Source: CAVVJA01 sp963779485
GTDB taxonomy: Bacteria > Actinomycetota > Actinomycetes > Mycobacteriales > Jatrophihabitantaceae
NCBI GenBank assembly: GCA_963779485.1
Contig: CAVZYJ010000012.1
Coordinates: 62,001-126,000 of the forward strand
Direction: 5' to 3'
DNA: 64,000 bases
Under the pieces are notes generated by a model. It saw nothing but the letters and a program-made list of their open reading frames with translations, was not told where the DNA came from and did not search any database. Positions 43,516 to 52,040 of this stretch are shown here, one piece after another. The translations under genes and the position numbers were made by a program. How positions within the stretch are numbered: the stretch's first letter is position 1; every line of letters begins with the position of its first letter.

Positions 43516-44337
43516 TCAGAGCCAGGGTCGGGCGTCCGGAGGCACAGTCACGGTGATCGTCGCCCGCTTGACGTCGGCGTCCGCGCCGGTACGCATGGCC
43601 CAGGCGCGCGCTCCTCGCGTCCAAGCCGGCAAGCCCGGTGGCAGATCGCCCGCAGGAATAGGGGAGAGATCGTCGGCGGTGAATGCGTCTCCGTAGGGCA
43701 CGCCGGTTGGCGGCTGATCCGGATTCGGGATGGCCGCCGAGATACCCGGTATCGCGGCGTTCCAGTTGTCCAGAAGCCGCTTGGTGGCCTCGGCCTTGGT
43801 GATCTGCCCGGTGGCCGAGGCGGACTCGGGGTAGGTCGGGTGGATTAGCGCGGCGTGATGGCCGGTGAAGGTGGGCCCGTCCGCTGTAGCCTTCCACGCG
43901 GTGAACGCGGTCGCCGCCAGCGTGCCCAGGGTCAGGACAGCGTGGATCTCGTTGTGGCTTATCAGCGCGGTCAGCCAGCGGTCTCGATACGCGGCGATCG
44001 CCTGGTCGTCGACGTGATGGTTGGCAGCGCCCTGGCCCCACACGCTGTAGAGATAGGTGTTCACCATCGTGTAGCTGCGGGTCAGGCCGAGCCGGGTCAG
44101 CAGGCCCTGGGTCCGTTGCCCGGCGGTACCGACCAGGATGCGCCGCGCGACCGACTCCAGGACGGCGGGATCCTGACCGAGCACAAGCACGGTCGCGGAG
44201 CCGTCGAGTCGCCCACGATGAAATATCGGTCCCCATTCGACGCGAAAGCCATCGGCCGGGTACACGCTGACGTCGGGGTATTCGGCGACGAGTGCGTCAT
44301 ATGGCGCCGGGTAGCCGGGGCAGAAATCAGTGCTCAT
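43516..44337 (-). CDS. Uracil-DNA-glycosylase-superfamily protein
   Basis: The 273-aa protein carries VLVLGQDPAV (about 51-59), the UDG water-activating loop with GQDP as in family 1, GQRTQGLLTRLGL, and HPTYPES near residue 165 in place of the usual HPSPLS loop. The C-terminal extension is not recognised. It probably binds uracil-containing or modified DNA, but activity is uncertain as loop residues differ from UNG. The ATG overlaps the amidohydrolase stop by four bases. Confidence 0.7.
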   Translation of the reverse strand: MSTDFCPGYPAPYDALVAEYPDVSVYPADGFRVEWGPIFHRGRLDGSATVLVLGQDPAVLESVARRILVGTAGQRTQGLLTRLGLTRSYTMVNTYLYSVWGQGAANHHVDDQAIAAYRDRWLTALISHNEIHAVLTLGTLAATAFTAWKATADGPTFTGHHAALIHPTYPESASATGQITKAEATKRLLDNWNAAIPGISAAIPNPDQPPTGVPYGDAFTADDLSPIPAGDLPPGLPAWTRGARAWAMRTGADADVKRATITVTVPPDARPWL

Positions 44338-45980
44338 AGCATCACCTTGGTCGGGCGCGGCGAATTTTTCGTCAGTCCGGATCGCACGTTCTGCGGCACG
44401 TTAGTTTCGGCCCGCAGCGTCGCGTAGTACGCGGGATTGTCGGCCGCGGTGAGCGGGTCGAGGACGAGCGACGGGAACGGGCCGGGCGGGGCAGTGAGCC
44501 GAACCGGCCGGCGATGATCGGGCGGATTGGGTCCGGTGAGATGACCGTCGAACGGCAGGTGGGGCCGCGCGGACATGTGGTTGTCGATGACACCGTCGAC
44601 GGCCAGCCGCAGCTGTCCGTCCGACCGGCTGAGCCGCCGGGCCGCCGGTGCGGGATGGTTGAGATCGGCGAGTGCCTCGGTGAGCCGCGTGATCGATTCA
44701 GCGGCGCTCAGTTGGGCAACGTCGGGATCGGCGCCCTGCTGGGCGAGATTGAGCACCCGCGTCTGGCCGCGGAACAGGACGCGCTCGCCGCCACCGAGTC
44801 CCAGGGCGGTCATGATCCGGGCGGTACCCGCGCGGGGCACGCCATTGACCACGACGAGGGAGATGGACTTCTCGCTCGCGTCGATCAACGCGTCGCACGG
44901 ATCGGGCGTCACGGCGTCCACGACGATCAGGTCGGCCTTCTTGCCCGCTTCGAGACTGCCGAGCCGCTCGCCCCAGCCGAGCATCTGGGCCGGGCTCGTC
45001 GTCGCCATCGCGACGAGGTCAGAGCTCGACAACCCGGGCGCGCCGGCGAGCGGAGCCGCCAGCCGCGCGGTCTTGAGCTCGCCGAGCAGGTTCTTGCTTC
45101 CGGACGGAGACCAGTCCGAGCCGAGCGCGACCGGCACACCCTGATCGAGGGCGGCGCCGAGCTCGGCCGTCTGCCCGTAGAGGAGGAGATTCGACAGCGG
45201 TGACCACACCATGCTGCCGCCGTGCGCGCCGAACACCGCGAAGTCCTCGGCGGTCAGTCCGACGCAGTGAATGCCAATCAGGTTCTCGGTGATGGCCCAG
45301 GTATCCGCCTTGACCTGTAAGGCCAGGAAGTGTTGGCGGGCCGAGGCCTGAGTGCCCTCCGCGAGATGCAAGATCAGCTTCTGCTTGCCGGATATCCGGG
45401 CCAGGAAATGCTCGGCGTCCGTGGCGTCGACATCGGCAATGTGCGTCGCGGCCGGAGGGAGCGCGGGATCGCCGGTGGCCTCGACATTGCGCACCAATCC
45501 GCGGAAGTGCTTGACGATGCCGGCGTTGGACGCCAAGGCGACGCCCTGGCTGGTCGTCGTTCCGCCCAGCAGGCAGCGCATCTCCACGTACCGCACGACG
45601 GCGGGTACGGCGTCGGCGTTGCGCCCGATGACGCCCATCGGACCGCTGATCAGCCGCCGGTAGTCGGGCGTGGACGGGCTGCTCCATTGATCGCGATTGC
45701 TGTACAGCCGGGGCACTTGCCACAGTTGCAACACGCCATACGGCAGGTGGTTGTGCAACTCGATGAGTCCGGGGAAGATCGTGCCTCCCACGTTCACGAC
45801 GGGCACCGACTCGAAGCCGGCCGGCGGCGGGGCCGAGGCCGGCAATACGGCGGTGATCGATCCGTCTTTCAGGTAGAGCACCGCGTTGTCCAGCACGGTT
45901 CGCGCGGCGTTCATCGTGACCACCCGGCCGGCGAGCGCGAGGGGTGCGCTCGTCGCGGGGTCGAATACCGGTCCAGCCAT
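44334..45980 (-). CDS. Metal-dependent amidohydrolase (deaminase/chlorohydrolase-type)
   Basis: The 548-aa protein has the metal site HNHLP (His76, His78), further ligands in LHLAEGTQ and IHCVGLT, and the Asp in ALGSDWSPSG, followed by a barrel C-terminus with GKKADLIVVDA. This is the subtype III amidohydrolase pattern of cytosine/guanine deaminases and triazine hydrolases. The C-terminal 120 residues are an extra domain. ATG chosen with GGGGGAC upstream. Coupling to a UDG-like protein hints at nucleobase chemistry. Confidence 0.82.
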   Translation of the reverse strand: MAGPVFDPATSAPLALAGRVVTMNAARTVLDNAVLYLKDGSITAVLPASAPPPAGFESVPVVNVGGTIFPGLIELHNHLPYGVLQLWQVPRLYSNRDQWSSPSTPDYRRLISGPMGVIGRNADAVPAVVRYVEMRCLLGGTTTSQGVALASNAGIVKHFRGLVRNVEATGDPALPPAATHIADVDATDAEHFLARISGKQKLILHLAEGTQASARQHFLALQVKADTWAITENLIGIHCVGLTAEDFAVFGAHGGSMVWSPLSNLLLYGQTAELGAALDQGVPVALGSDWSPSGSKNLLGELKTARLAAPLAGAPGLSSSDLVAMATTSPAQMLGWGERLGSLEAGKKADLIVVDAVTPDPCDALIDASEKSISLVVVNGVPRAGTARIMTALGLGGGERVLFRGQTRVLNLAQQGADPDVAQLSAAESITRLTEALADLNHPAPAARRLSRSDGQLRLAVDGVIDNHMSARPHLPFDGHLTGPNPPDHRRPVRLTAPPGPFPSLVLDPLTAADNPAYYATLRAETNVPQNVRSGLTKNSPRPTKVML

Positions 45981-46185
45981 CTGTCCCCCAGTCCGTTGCC
46001 CGCACACCGTAGAGCGGCACAGGTGTCGTTGGGGTAATAGAGAGCTGATTCGGCAGCTTGATGCAGGTTAGGCACCCGCGGATAGGCAGGTTATGACTGG
46101 CGGTCGGATGATCAGGCCGGACGGTGCGATCCCCCAGGCCACCGGATTCGGGATCGGTCGTCTCGGCCTGAACACCATCCAACCG

Positions 46186-46305
46186 TCAGCGGCTGGCCAT
46201 GGCCCACAGCTCGGCCCGCACGTTCGGCGGGGCGTTGCGCAGTGCCCGGTCCAGGTCGGCCCGCTCGCGACGGCGCCGGATTCTCATCCGGATGACCTTG
46301 ATCAT
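46186..46305 (-). CDS. 39-aa basic micro-protein, paralogue of the one at 689-823
   Basis: A short frame from an ATG preceded by GGGAG. The product MIKVIRMRIRRRRERA continues DLDRALRNAPPNVRAELW and ends AMASR. It shares with the 44-aa protein the Arg-rich start, RxRRERA/R, RAL, a Pro/Ser turn, VR/MR-x-EL and a terminal Ala-x-R. No neighbours in operon: amidohydrolase lies 205 bp downstream, CsoR is divergent. The 205-bp stretch 45981-46185 shows nothing else; a short TG-repeat lies at 46319-46331. Function unknown. Confidence 0.65.
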   Translation of the reverse strand: MIKVIRMRIRRRRERADLDRALRNAPPNVRAELWAMASR

Positions 46306-46430
46306 CTCTGTTCTCCCTTGTGTGTGTGTGTTCGATGACCGTTCCAGCGTCGCCGCTGGACCGTCCGCGTGGGATCAGCCGAGCGGTTGGTTCGGATGCT
46401 GACAACCGGTCCACCGATCGGCGGACCCGA

Positions 46431-46445
46431 TACCCCCCGCGGGTA
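46431..46445. promoter_or_regulatory. Candidate CsoR-type operator
   Basis: TACCC and GGGTA flank CCCGC (15 bases), a G/C-tract inverted repeat typical of CsoR/RcnR-family sites. It lies 41 bases upstream of the regulator's ATG. Confidence 0.5.
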
Positions 46446-46486
46446 CCGTGAGGCGCGTGATTCGAGGCTCACCGGGAGGCCCGGCG

Positions 46487-46762
46487 ATGGACGCGCACCC
46501 GAGCTCGACCGACGATTGCCTCAAGCGTCTGCGCCGAATCGAAGGTCAGGTGCGGGGGATCTCGCGCATGGTGGCCGAGGACAAGTACTGCATCGACATC
46601 CTGACCCAGATCAGCGCCGCGTCGAAGGCGTTGCAGTCCGTCGCGCTGGGGCTGCTCGACGAGCACCTTGCGAACTGTGTTCTCGAGGCGGCTCGAGCCG
46701 GGGGCGCCGAGGAGAAGATCGGCGAGGCGTCCGAGGCCATAGCACGTCTAGTCCGGTCCTGA
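46487..46762 (+). CDS. CsoR-family metal-sensing repressor
   Basis: The 91-aa all-helical protein has RLRRIEGQVRGISRMVAEDK and the copper-type ligand triad Cys35, His60 and Cys64 (YCIDIL...DEHLANC). This C-H-C set is that of Cu(I)-sensing CsoR, though persulfide sensors (CstR) share the two cysteines. ATG has GGGAGG upstream. No copper P-type ATPase or chaperone lies next to it; its neighbours are a small acidic protein and a cation antiporter, so its target may be elsewhere. Confidence 0.88.
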   Translation: MDAHPSSTDDCLKRLRRIEGQVRGISRMVAEDKYCIDILTQISAASKALQSVALGLLDEHLANCVLEAARAGGAEEKIGEASEAIARLVRS

Positions 46763-46809
46763 CGCTGACCGGTACTGTCGAGTCGATCGTCAGGAAGGAG
46801 CGTCTCGTC

Positions 46810-47013
46810 ATGACCGATCCGAACCGCGAGCTCGATCTCTCCGTCGAGACACCGCTGGACGACCGCATCGAGCAGCTTGCCCCGCTCGACAGTGATTCTG
46901 ACGATGACGAGCTACCCGGCCTCGGGACGCTCGACCTCGATCGGGCCGATGAAGCCGACATGCTGGAGCAAGCGAAATCGGTTCCCTACGACGACGACTA
47001 TCCGCAGGGATGA
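46810..47013 (+). CDS. Small acidic protein of unknown function (67 aa)
   Basis: The ATG frame is preceded by AAGGAG and encodes a very acidic protein with SDSDDDELPGLGTLDLDRAD and the C-terminal EADMLEQAKSVPYDDDYP. The 'EAD-x-LEQ...VP-x-DDD' ending recurs in short actinobacterial proteins of unknown role. No membrane span. It follows csoR-like gene by 47 bp on the same strand. Confidence 0.65.
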   Translation: MTDPNRELDLSVETPLDDRIEQLAPLDSDSDDDELPGLGTLDLDRADEADMLEQAKSVPYDDDYPQG

Positions 47014-47080
47014 GCGGCCGAAAGATCGGCTAGACGTCGTGGCCGTGCTGTCCGCCCGCTAACTCCACGGCCGCCCGACC

Positions 47081-48280
47081 ATGCTCGCGCTCGTCGTGAT
47101 CATGGCCATCCTGCTGACGTGGGCGTTGGTGGCCGGGCGACTGGCCCGGTGGAGCATAACGGCGCCGCTCGCCATGGTCCTCGCCGGCGTGGCCTTGACC
47201 GCCGGGTCCAATCCGGTCTTCCGCTTCGATCTGGAAACCACGAGCGCCGAGCACGCGGTCGAGGTCGTCCTCGCCATCCTGCTGTTCGTAGACGCAACCG
47301 AGACGCCCGGCGGCATCGTCGGCCGCGAGCCCAAACTCACCGCGCGGCTGCTCGGCATCGCCCTGCCGTTGACGCTGCTGACCGCGCTCGGCGTCGGGTT
47401 CCTCCTGCTGCCCGGTACCGGGTTCTGGTTGCTCGCCGTGCTCGCGACCGTTGTCGTGCCCACCGATCTCGGCCCGGCCGCCGCGTTGATCCGCGACCGC
47501 CGAGTGCCGGCTCGGCTGCGGGAGCTGCTGAACGTCGAAAGCGGTCTGAACGACGGCCTGGTAGCGCCGATCTTCCTGTTCTGCCTCGCCGCCGCGAAAG
47601 CGCATGACAGCCGCGGCGTCCCGATCGATGCCCTGATTGACGCCATTCCGGCGGTGTTGGTGGCGATCGCGGTCGGTGCCTCGGTCGGATTCGTCGGCGG
47701 GAAGTTGCTGAGCCGCTCCTGGACGCGGCATTGGACGCAGCCGACGGCCCTTCGACTCGGGGTGGCCGCACTTCCCCTCATGACTTACGGACTGGCGATC
47801 GTCCTGCACGGCAACGGGTTCGTCGCCGCGTTCGTCGCCGGGGCGTTGTTCAGCTCGGCCACTCGGGAGCTGCCGGCGTACGCGCTCAACCTGGCCGAGG
47901 ACGTAGGGTTGCTGCTCTCGCTCGTGGTGTGGTTCATCTTCGGCTCGGTCATCAACCAGGTCGTGGCCAGCGGCATCGGCTGGCGCGTCGTCGGCTACGC
48001 GATCCTCGTCGTGACCGTCGTGCGCATCGTGCCGGTGATGGTTTCCCTAATCGGCAGCACGATCACGCGCCGCGAGGCGCTGTTCATCGGCTGGCTCGGG
48101 CCGCGAGGACTGGCCACGATCGTGTTCGGACTGCTGGCCGTCATCGAGCTCACCGGGGCGGACGCCGACCTCGCCGCGGACGTGATGGTCACGACGGTGC
48201 TGGTCAGCATCGTGGTCCACGGCCTGAGCTACGGACCGCTCGCGGCGCGGTACGGGCGGCGACACCGAGAGAACCTGTAG
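47081..48280 (+). CDS. CPA1-type cation:proton antiporter
   Basis: The 399-aa protein has about twelve hydrophobic segments. VVPTDLGPAAALIRD contains a family Asp in place of the usual ND/DD core, and NVESGLNDGLVAPIFLF carries the second conserved acidic pair. IGWLGPRGLATIVFGLL is a further typical motif. It should exchange Na+ or K+ for protons. No C-terminal TrkA domain. The start is the only suitable ATG; no clear ribosome site is seen. Confidence 0.88.
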   Translation: MLALVVIMAILLTWALVAGRLARWSITAPLAMVLAGVALTAGSNPVFRFDLETTSAEHAVEVVLAILLFVDATETPGGIVGREPKLTARLLGIALPLTLLTALGVGFLLLPGTGFWLLAVLATVVVPTDLGPAAALIRDRRVPARLRELLNVESGLNDGLVAPIFLFCLAAAKAHDSRGVPIDALIDAIPAVLVAIAVGASVGFVGGKLLSRSWTRHWTQPTALRLGVAALPLMTYGLAIVLHGNGFVAAFVAGALFSSATRELPAYALNLAEDVGLLLSLVVWFIFGSVINQVVASGIGWRVVGYAILVVTVVRIVPVMVSLIGSTITRREALFIGWLGPRGLATIVFGLLAVIELTGADADLAADVMVTTVLVSIVVHGLSYGPLAARYGRRHRENL

Positions 48281-48299
48281 GAGCAGCCGCGTCACAAGG

Positions 48300-48384
48300 G
48301 TGTCGCTTCCCGCGCAGTCGCGGTGCAGAGGTCCGGTGTCAACCGCTGCACCCGTCACATCTGCACCGCGACTGCGCACGACAC
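48300..48384. repeat. Long two-tier inverted repeat between convergent genes
   Basis: An 18-bp perfect stem (GCGCAGTCGCGGTGCAGA at 48312-48329, inverse at 48360-48377) is flanked by a further six-base pair GTGTCG/CGACAC (48300-48305 and 48379-48384). The loop is 30 bases. It lies between the antiporter and the VOC gene and could terminate both, but its size and spacing differ from a simple terminator and suggest an interspersed palindromic element. Confidence 0.65.
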
Positions 48385-48401
48385 CACGCCAGGGTGGGCT
48401 C

Positions 48402-48824
48402 TCAGTCGATAGGCTGCAGCTGGGTGAGCCGGATGTGATTTCCGGATGGGTCGCGGAACGCCGCGTCGATCCCGTACGGCCGCTGCTCCGGCTTCTCGAC
48501 GAACTCGACACCGCGCCCGGACAGCTCGTCGTAGTCGGCCTGGCAGTCCTCGGTCGTCAGGAAGATCGTGCCGGCGAAGCCCTTGGCCATCAGATTCCGC
48601 ACCTCGTCGGCCGTGTCGGCATCCATCACCGGCGGCCCAGGAATCGCCATGAGCACGATATTGACGTCCTCTTGACCCGCCGGCCCCACGGCGAGCCACC
48701 GGAAGTTGCCGAGCTCCGGAACGGTCACATCGGAGCGGACCTCCAGGCCGACCTTGTCCCGGTAGAACGCGAGCGCTTCATCCTGGTCCTGGACCCACAG
48801 CTGCGCGCTGCTGAGCTTGATCAT
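48402..48824 (-). CDS. VOC (glyoxalase/bleomycin-resistance-fold) protein
   Basis: The 140-aa protein has two beta-alpha-beta-beta-beta modules: QLWVQDQDEALAFYRDKVGLEVRSD and the second ending with DAAFRDPSGNHIRLTQ. His and Glu ligands are only partly present. It may bind or modify a small electrophile. It lies 22 bp after the AraC gene in the same direction, a common actinobacterial pairing. Confidence 0.88.
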   Translation of the reverse strand: MIKLSSAQLWVQDQDEALAFYRDKVGLEVRSDVTVPELGNFRWLAVGPAGQEDVNIVLMAIPGPPVMDADTADEVRNLMAKGFAGTIFLTTEDCQADYDELSGRGVEFVEKPEQRPYGIDAAFRDPSGNHIRLTQLQPID

Positions 48825-48846
48825 CGCTTCCTCCTGAGTGGTTGGG

Positions 48847-49296
48847 CTATGCGGAGGACGCTATTGACCAGCCGGGGGCCTTGTCTTCTCGAAACGTGCG
48901 GTGTTGCGGACGCCCGTACGCGTGCAACACGCACGCCGGAATCAGGGCGTAAGTAGCCGCCGGAGGGAAAGACGCGCGATAGGCCGTCGGCGACGCGCCG
49001 TAGGCCCGGGTGAAGCTGGTCGTGAACGAGCCGACGCTCGTAAGCCCGACCGCGACGCAGATGTCGGCGATCGACCAGTCGGTGGTGCGCAGCATGGCCG
49101 CCGCCCGCTCTAGGCGCCGGGTCAGCAGGTACGCGTGCGGAGACTCGCCGAACGTACGCCGGAATTCACGGCTGAAGTGGGCCCGCGACAAGCCCGCGGC
49201 GCGCGCCAGGTCGGCCACATCCAATGGCTCGAAGAACCGAGCATCGGCCAGATCCTTCGCGCGAAGGAGATGCCGGGCCGGTGGGTGAGAGACCAT
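48847..49296 (-). CDS. AraC-family regulator
   Basis: I place the start at ATG 49296 (GGGAG upstream), giving 149 aa. Two helix-turn-helices are clear: LDVADLARAAGLSRAHFSREFRRTFG and SIADICVAVGLTSVGSFTTSFTRAYG. The C-terminal Cys-containing tail has no known domain. The small size and lack of an arabinose-type domain are typical. It precedes and probably regulates the VOC gene. Confidence 0.85.
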   Translation of the reverse strand: MVSHPPARHLLRAKDLADARFFEPLDVADLARAAGLSRAHFSREFRRTFGESPHAYLLTRRLERAAAMLRTTDWSIADICVAVGLTSVGSFTTSFTRAYGASPTAYRASFPPAATYALIPACVLHAYGRPQHRTFREDKAPGWSIASSA

Positions 49297-49460
49297 CGGC
49301 TCCCAGTATTGCGCACCGATGCACCAGGATTTCGTCGGTCGAGGGCCGTCGTGGTCGAGGGCAAATTCGTTTCGGTCGGCCGCACCGGGGCGGCTAGCGT
49401 TCGGTCCGGAAGCGCCGCGTCGGGCGACGCTCCGCAACGTCGAGAGCAGTCGAGGTGCAC

Positions 49461-50057
49461 ATGCGCAGAATCGTCGTCAGCGAATTCGTCACCTTGGACG
49501 GCGTCATGGAAGATCCCGGAGGCGGGGAGAGCAGCAGTCGCGGCGGCTGGGCGTTCCGATTCGAGCGAGGCCCGGAAGGGGACCAGTACAAGGTCGACGA
49601 GCTGCTGGCGGCCGATGCCCTGCTCCTCGGCCGAACGACGTTCGAGGGATTCGCGGCCGCGTGGCCCGGCCAGTCCGGTGATTTCGCGGACAAGATGAAC
49701 GGCATGCAGAAGATCGTCGTCTCGACCACAATGGGCGATCCAACGTGGTCGCCGACGACCGTCATCCGCGGCGATGTCGCCCGGGAACTCGGAGCGATCA
49801 AGGAAGGTCCGGGCGCCGACATGCTGGTGGCCGGCAGCGGGCAACTCGTTCGCCAGCTGCTGGCCGACGGCCTCGTCGACGAGCTGCGGCTCATGGTGTT
49901 CCCGGTCGTACTCGGCGGGGGGAAGCGGCTGTTCGCCGACGGCGTGCCGACGACCTCGCTCCAGCTCACCGAGGCCAAGCCCGTCGGGCCGGCCGGGGTC
50001 GTCGTGCTCACCTACACCGCTAGCGGTAGCTCGCCGAACGGTTCGGCATCGAGCTAG
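49461..50057 (+). CDS. RibD C-terminal/dihydrofolate-reductase-fold protein
   Basis: The 198-aa protein starts MRRIVVSEFVTLDGVMEDP; LLLGRTTFEGFAAAWP and VAGSGQLVRQLL with DELRLMVFPVVLGGGKRLF are characteristic of the YyaP/YwjB group. These bind NADPH; the substrate is unknown. A GTG two codons earlier is possible. It is divergent from the AraC gene across 164 bp with no other feature seen. Confidence 0.88.
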   Translation: MRRIVVSEFVTLDGVMEDPGGGESSSRGGWAFRFERGPEGDQYKVDELLAADALLLGRTTFEGFAAAWPGQSGDFADKMNGMQKIVVSTTMGDPTWSPTTVIRGDVARELGAIKEGPGADMLVAGSGQLVRQLLADGLVDELRLMVFPVVLGGGKRLFADGVPTTSLQLTEAKPVGPAGVVVLTYTASGSSPNGSASS

Positions 50058-50067
50058 TGTCGCCAAT

Positions 50068-50277
50068 TCACTCGACGGCGAGCATGACCTCGGTGGACTT
50101 GATCAGCACCGTTACCTTCGTGCCGGATTCCAGCTGAAGGTCGTCGACGGCCTCGCGCGTGATCGACGCGGTCATCGGGTGGCCGCCGTCGATGATCACC
50201 TTCACGATGGCCATCGCTTCGCCGGTCTGCACCGATTCCACGGTGCCGGGCAGCTGGTTCCTCGTGGACAGTCGCAC
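50068..50277 (-). CDS. TOBE-domain (molbindin-like) protein
   Basis: The 69-aa protein is a single TOBE/Mop domain: RNQLPGTVESVQTGEAMAIVKV with MTASITREAVDDLQLESGTKV TVLIKSTEVMLA. Free-standing members bind molybdate or tungstate oligomerically. No mod transporter genes are close. It converges on the DHFR-fold gene with ten bases between. Confidence 0.85.
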   Translation of the reverse strand: MRLSTRNQLPGTVESVQTGEAMAIVKVIIDGGHPMTASITREAVDDLQLESGTKVTVLIKSTEVMLAVE

Positions 50278-50365
50278 GGTTCCTCCAGTCCTGAGACGTC
50301 GCGGCCGAGGTTAGCTCCCCGCGAGTAGTCTGCGGCAACGTGCACCGCCGAGCGACGCGACCCGG

Positions 50366-51577
50366 ATGAACGCGGTCAGCTGGCTGGGCGTTCCGGCGGA
50401 TTCGCGGTTCGGGGTGGCCAGTCTGCCCTACGGCGTGTTCACGACGGCGGATCGCTCGGCGCGCACGGGTGTCGCGATCGGCGACTACGTGCTCGACCTC
50501 GCCGCGGCGACCGGCGACGCCGTCCATGCCACCGGCTCGCTGAATGCGTTCCTGGCCCGCGGACCGGACGCCTGGGCCGCGCTGCGGGACCGAATCACAG
50601 CGTGGCTCACCGAGGCCAGCTGGCGGCCGGCCATCGAGCCGCATCTCCTTCCGCAGGCCGAGGTGACGTTGCAGCTGCCCGTCGAGGTTGCCGACTACGT
50701 CGACTTCTACAGTTCCCAGCACCACGCGGAGAATCTGGGCCGGATACTCCGCCCGGGCGGCGCACCACTCACTCCGAACTGGAAATACCTGCCGATCGGG
50801 TATCACGGCCGGGCCGGAACGGTTCGGGTGTCCGGCACACCGGTGATTCGACCGCACGGCCAGCGAAAGCCGGCCGCGGGCTCGACGCCGACCTTCGGCC
50901 CGTCGGAGCGGCTTGACATCGAGGCCGAACTCGGCTTCGTCGTCGGCGTGCCCTCGGAACTCGGCCAGCCAGTCCCGGTCAGCGCGTTCGCGCGGCACGT
51001 CTTCGGCGTCTGTCTGGTCAATGACTGGTCCGCGCGCGACCTCCAGGCCTGGGAGTACGTGCCGCTCGGCCCGTTCCTGGGCAAGTCCTTCCTCACGTCG
51101 GTCTCGCCCTGGGTTGTCCCGTTGGCGGCGCTCGAGGCGGCGCGGGTACCGCCGCCGATGCGCGACCCCGAGCCGCTGGCCTACTTGCGCGACGACGAGC
51201 CGTGGGGCCTGGATATCACCCTGGAGGTGTTCGTCAACGGGACGCCGGTCAGCCAGCCGCCCGGGGCCGAGATCTACTGGACCGGTGCGCAGCAGCTCGC
51301 CCACCTGACCGTTAACGGGGCAAACCTTCGAACCGGAGATCTGTACGCGTCAGGGACGATCAGCGGGCCGAATCGGAACGAGCGCGGCTCCCTGATCGAG
51401 CTGTCCTGGAACGGGTCGGAGCCGGTGGTGCTATCGGACGGTAGTACGCGGGCATTCCTCGAGGACGGCGACGAGGTCACGATCACGGCCACGGCCCCCG
51501 GGTCGGATGGCGCGCGAATCGGTTTCGGGGAGGTCACTGGCCGGGTCTACCCGGCGCTGCCGACTGGGTTCGGATAG
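50366..51577 (+). CDS. Fumarylacetoacetase
   Basis: The 403-aa length is normal. DYVDFYSSQHHAENLGRI (metal Asp and catalytic His, near residue 113), IGYHGRAGTV, and LDIEAELGFVVG (Glu ligands) and CLVNDWSARDLQ (Asp) follow the family order. It hydrolyses fumarylacetoacetate to fumarate and acetoacetate, the last step of tyrosine/homogentisate catabolism. No hmgA or maiA gene is near; the neighbour is unrelated. Confidence 0.93.
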   Translation: MNAVSWLGVPADSRFGVASLPYGVFTTADRSARTGVAIGDYVLDLAAATGDAVHATGSLNAFLARGPDAWAALRDRITAWLTEASWRPAIEPHLLPQAEVTLQLPVEVADYVDFYSSQHHAENLGRILRPGGAPLTPNWKYLPIGYHGRAGTVRVSGTPVIRPHGQRKPAAGSTPTFGPSERLDIEAELGFVVGVPSELGQPVPVSAFARHVFGVCLVNDWSARDLQAWEYVPLGPFLGKSFLTSVSPWVVPLAALEAARVPPPMRDPEPLAYLRDDEPWGLDITLEVFVNGTPVSQPPGAEIYWTGAQQLAHLTVNGANLRTGDLYASGTISGPNRNERGSLIELSWNGSEPVVLSDGSTRAFLEDGDEVTITATAPGSDGARIGFGEVTGRVYPALPTGFG

Positions 51578-51663
51578 CCGACGACCCGGCCTGGTTGTGG
51601 CCCAATGTCTTCCCGTGCTTGGGTGAGTCCTGCTGCCGCCAACCGAGGGTGTGGAAGGTCGCG

Positions 51664-51924
51664 ATGCTGATTCTCGCCGAGGGCACGGTCAACTACTTGC
51701 TAGAAGGCGACGCGCGCACTGCGGCCCAGGCCTGGCTCGGGCCGATGGTCGATGACGGGTTCGTCGTGGACGCTTACTTCAACGAGCCGGGCGGCCGGGT
51801 GTGGATGCTGCTGTCCAGCCCGGATCTCCGGGCGGCCAGACAGCGCCTCAACGACCTACCCGTTACCCGCGATGGTGCTGTCAGCTTCGCGACGACGGTC
51901 GTGACCAAGCTCCGGTTCCGCTGA
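51664..51924 (+). CDS. 86-aa ferredoxin-like-fold protein (muconolactone-isomerase/YCII-like)
   Basis: ATG with GGAAGG upstream; the product MLILAEGTVNYLLEGDARTA and VDAYFNEPGGRVWMLLSSPDLRAARQRL resembles small alpha+beta-barrel proteins. No catalytic motif is clear. Function not recognised. It follows the fumarylacetoacetase gene by 86 bp. Confidence 0.6.
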   Translation: MLILAEGTVNYLLEGDARTAAQAWLGPMVDDGFVVDAYFNEPGGRVWMLLSSPDLRAARQRLNDLPVTRDGAVSFATTVVTKLRFR

Positions 51925-52040
51925 GCGTCATCCCGACCCAGCCGCGGCGGAAGCGTTGACGGCGCCGGTCGTCGCAGCGTCACAATATGGCGATACCGTT
52001 CGTTTGCGACGACCTGCCCGATCGAAGGGGTGAGCGTTCG

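Noticed and set aside
46319..46331. Short TG repeat upstream of the second micro-protein
   Set aside because: Too short to be called a functional microsatellite; no link to a reading frame.
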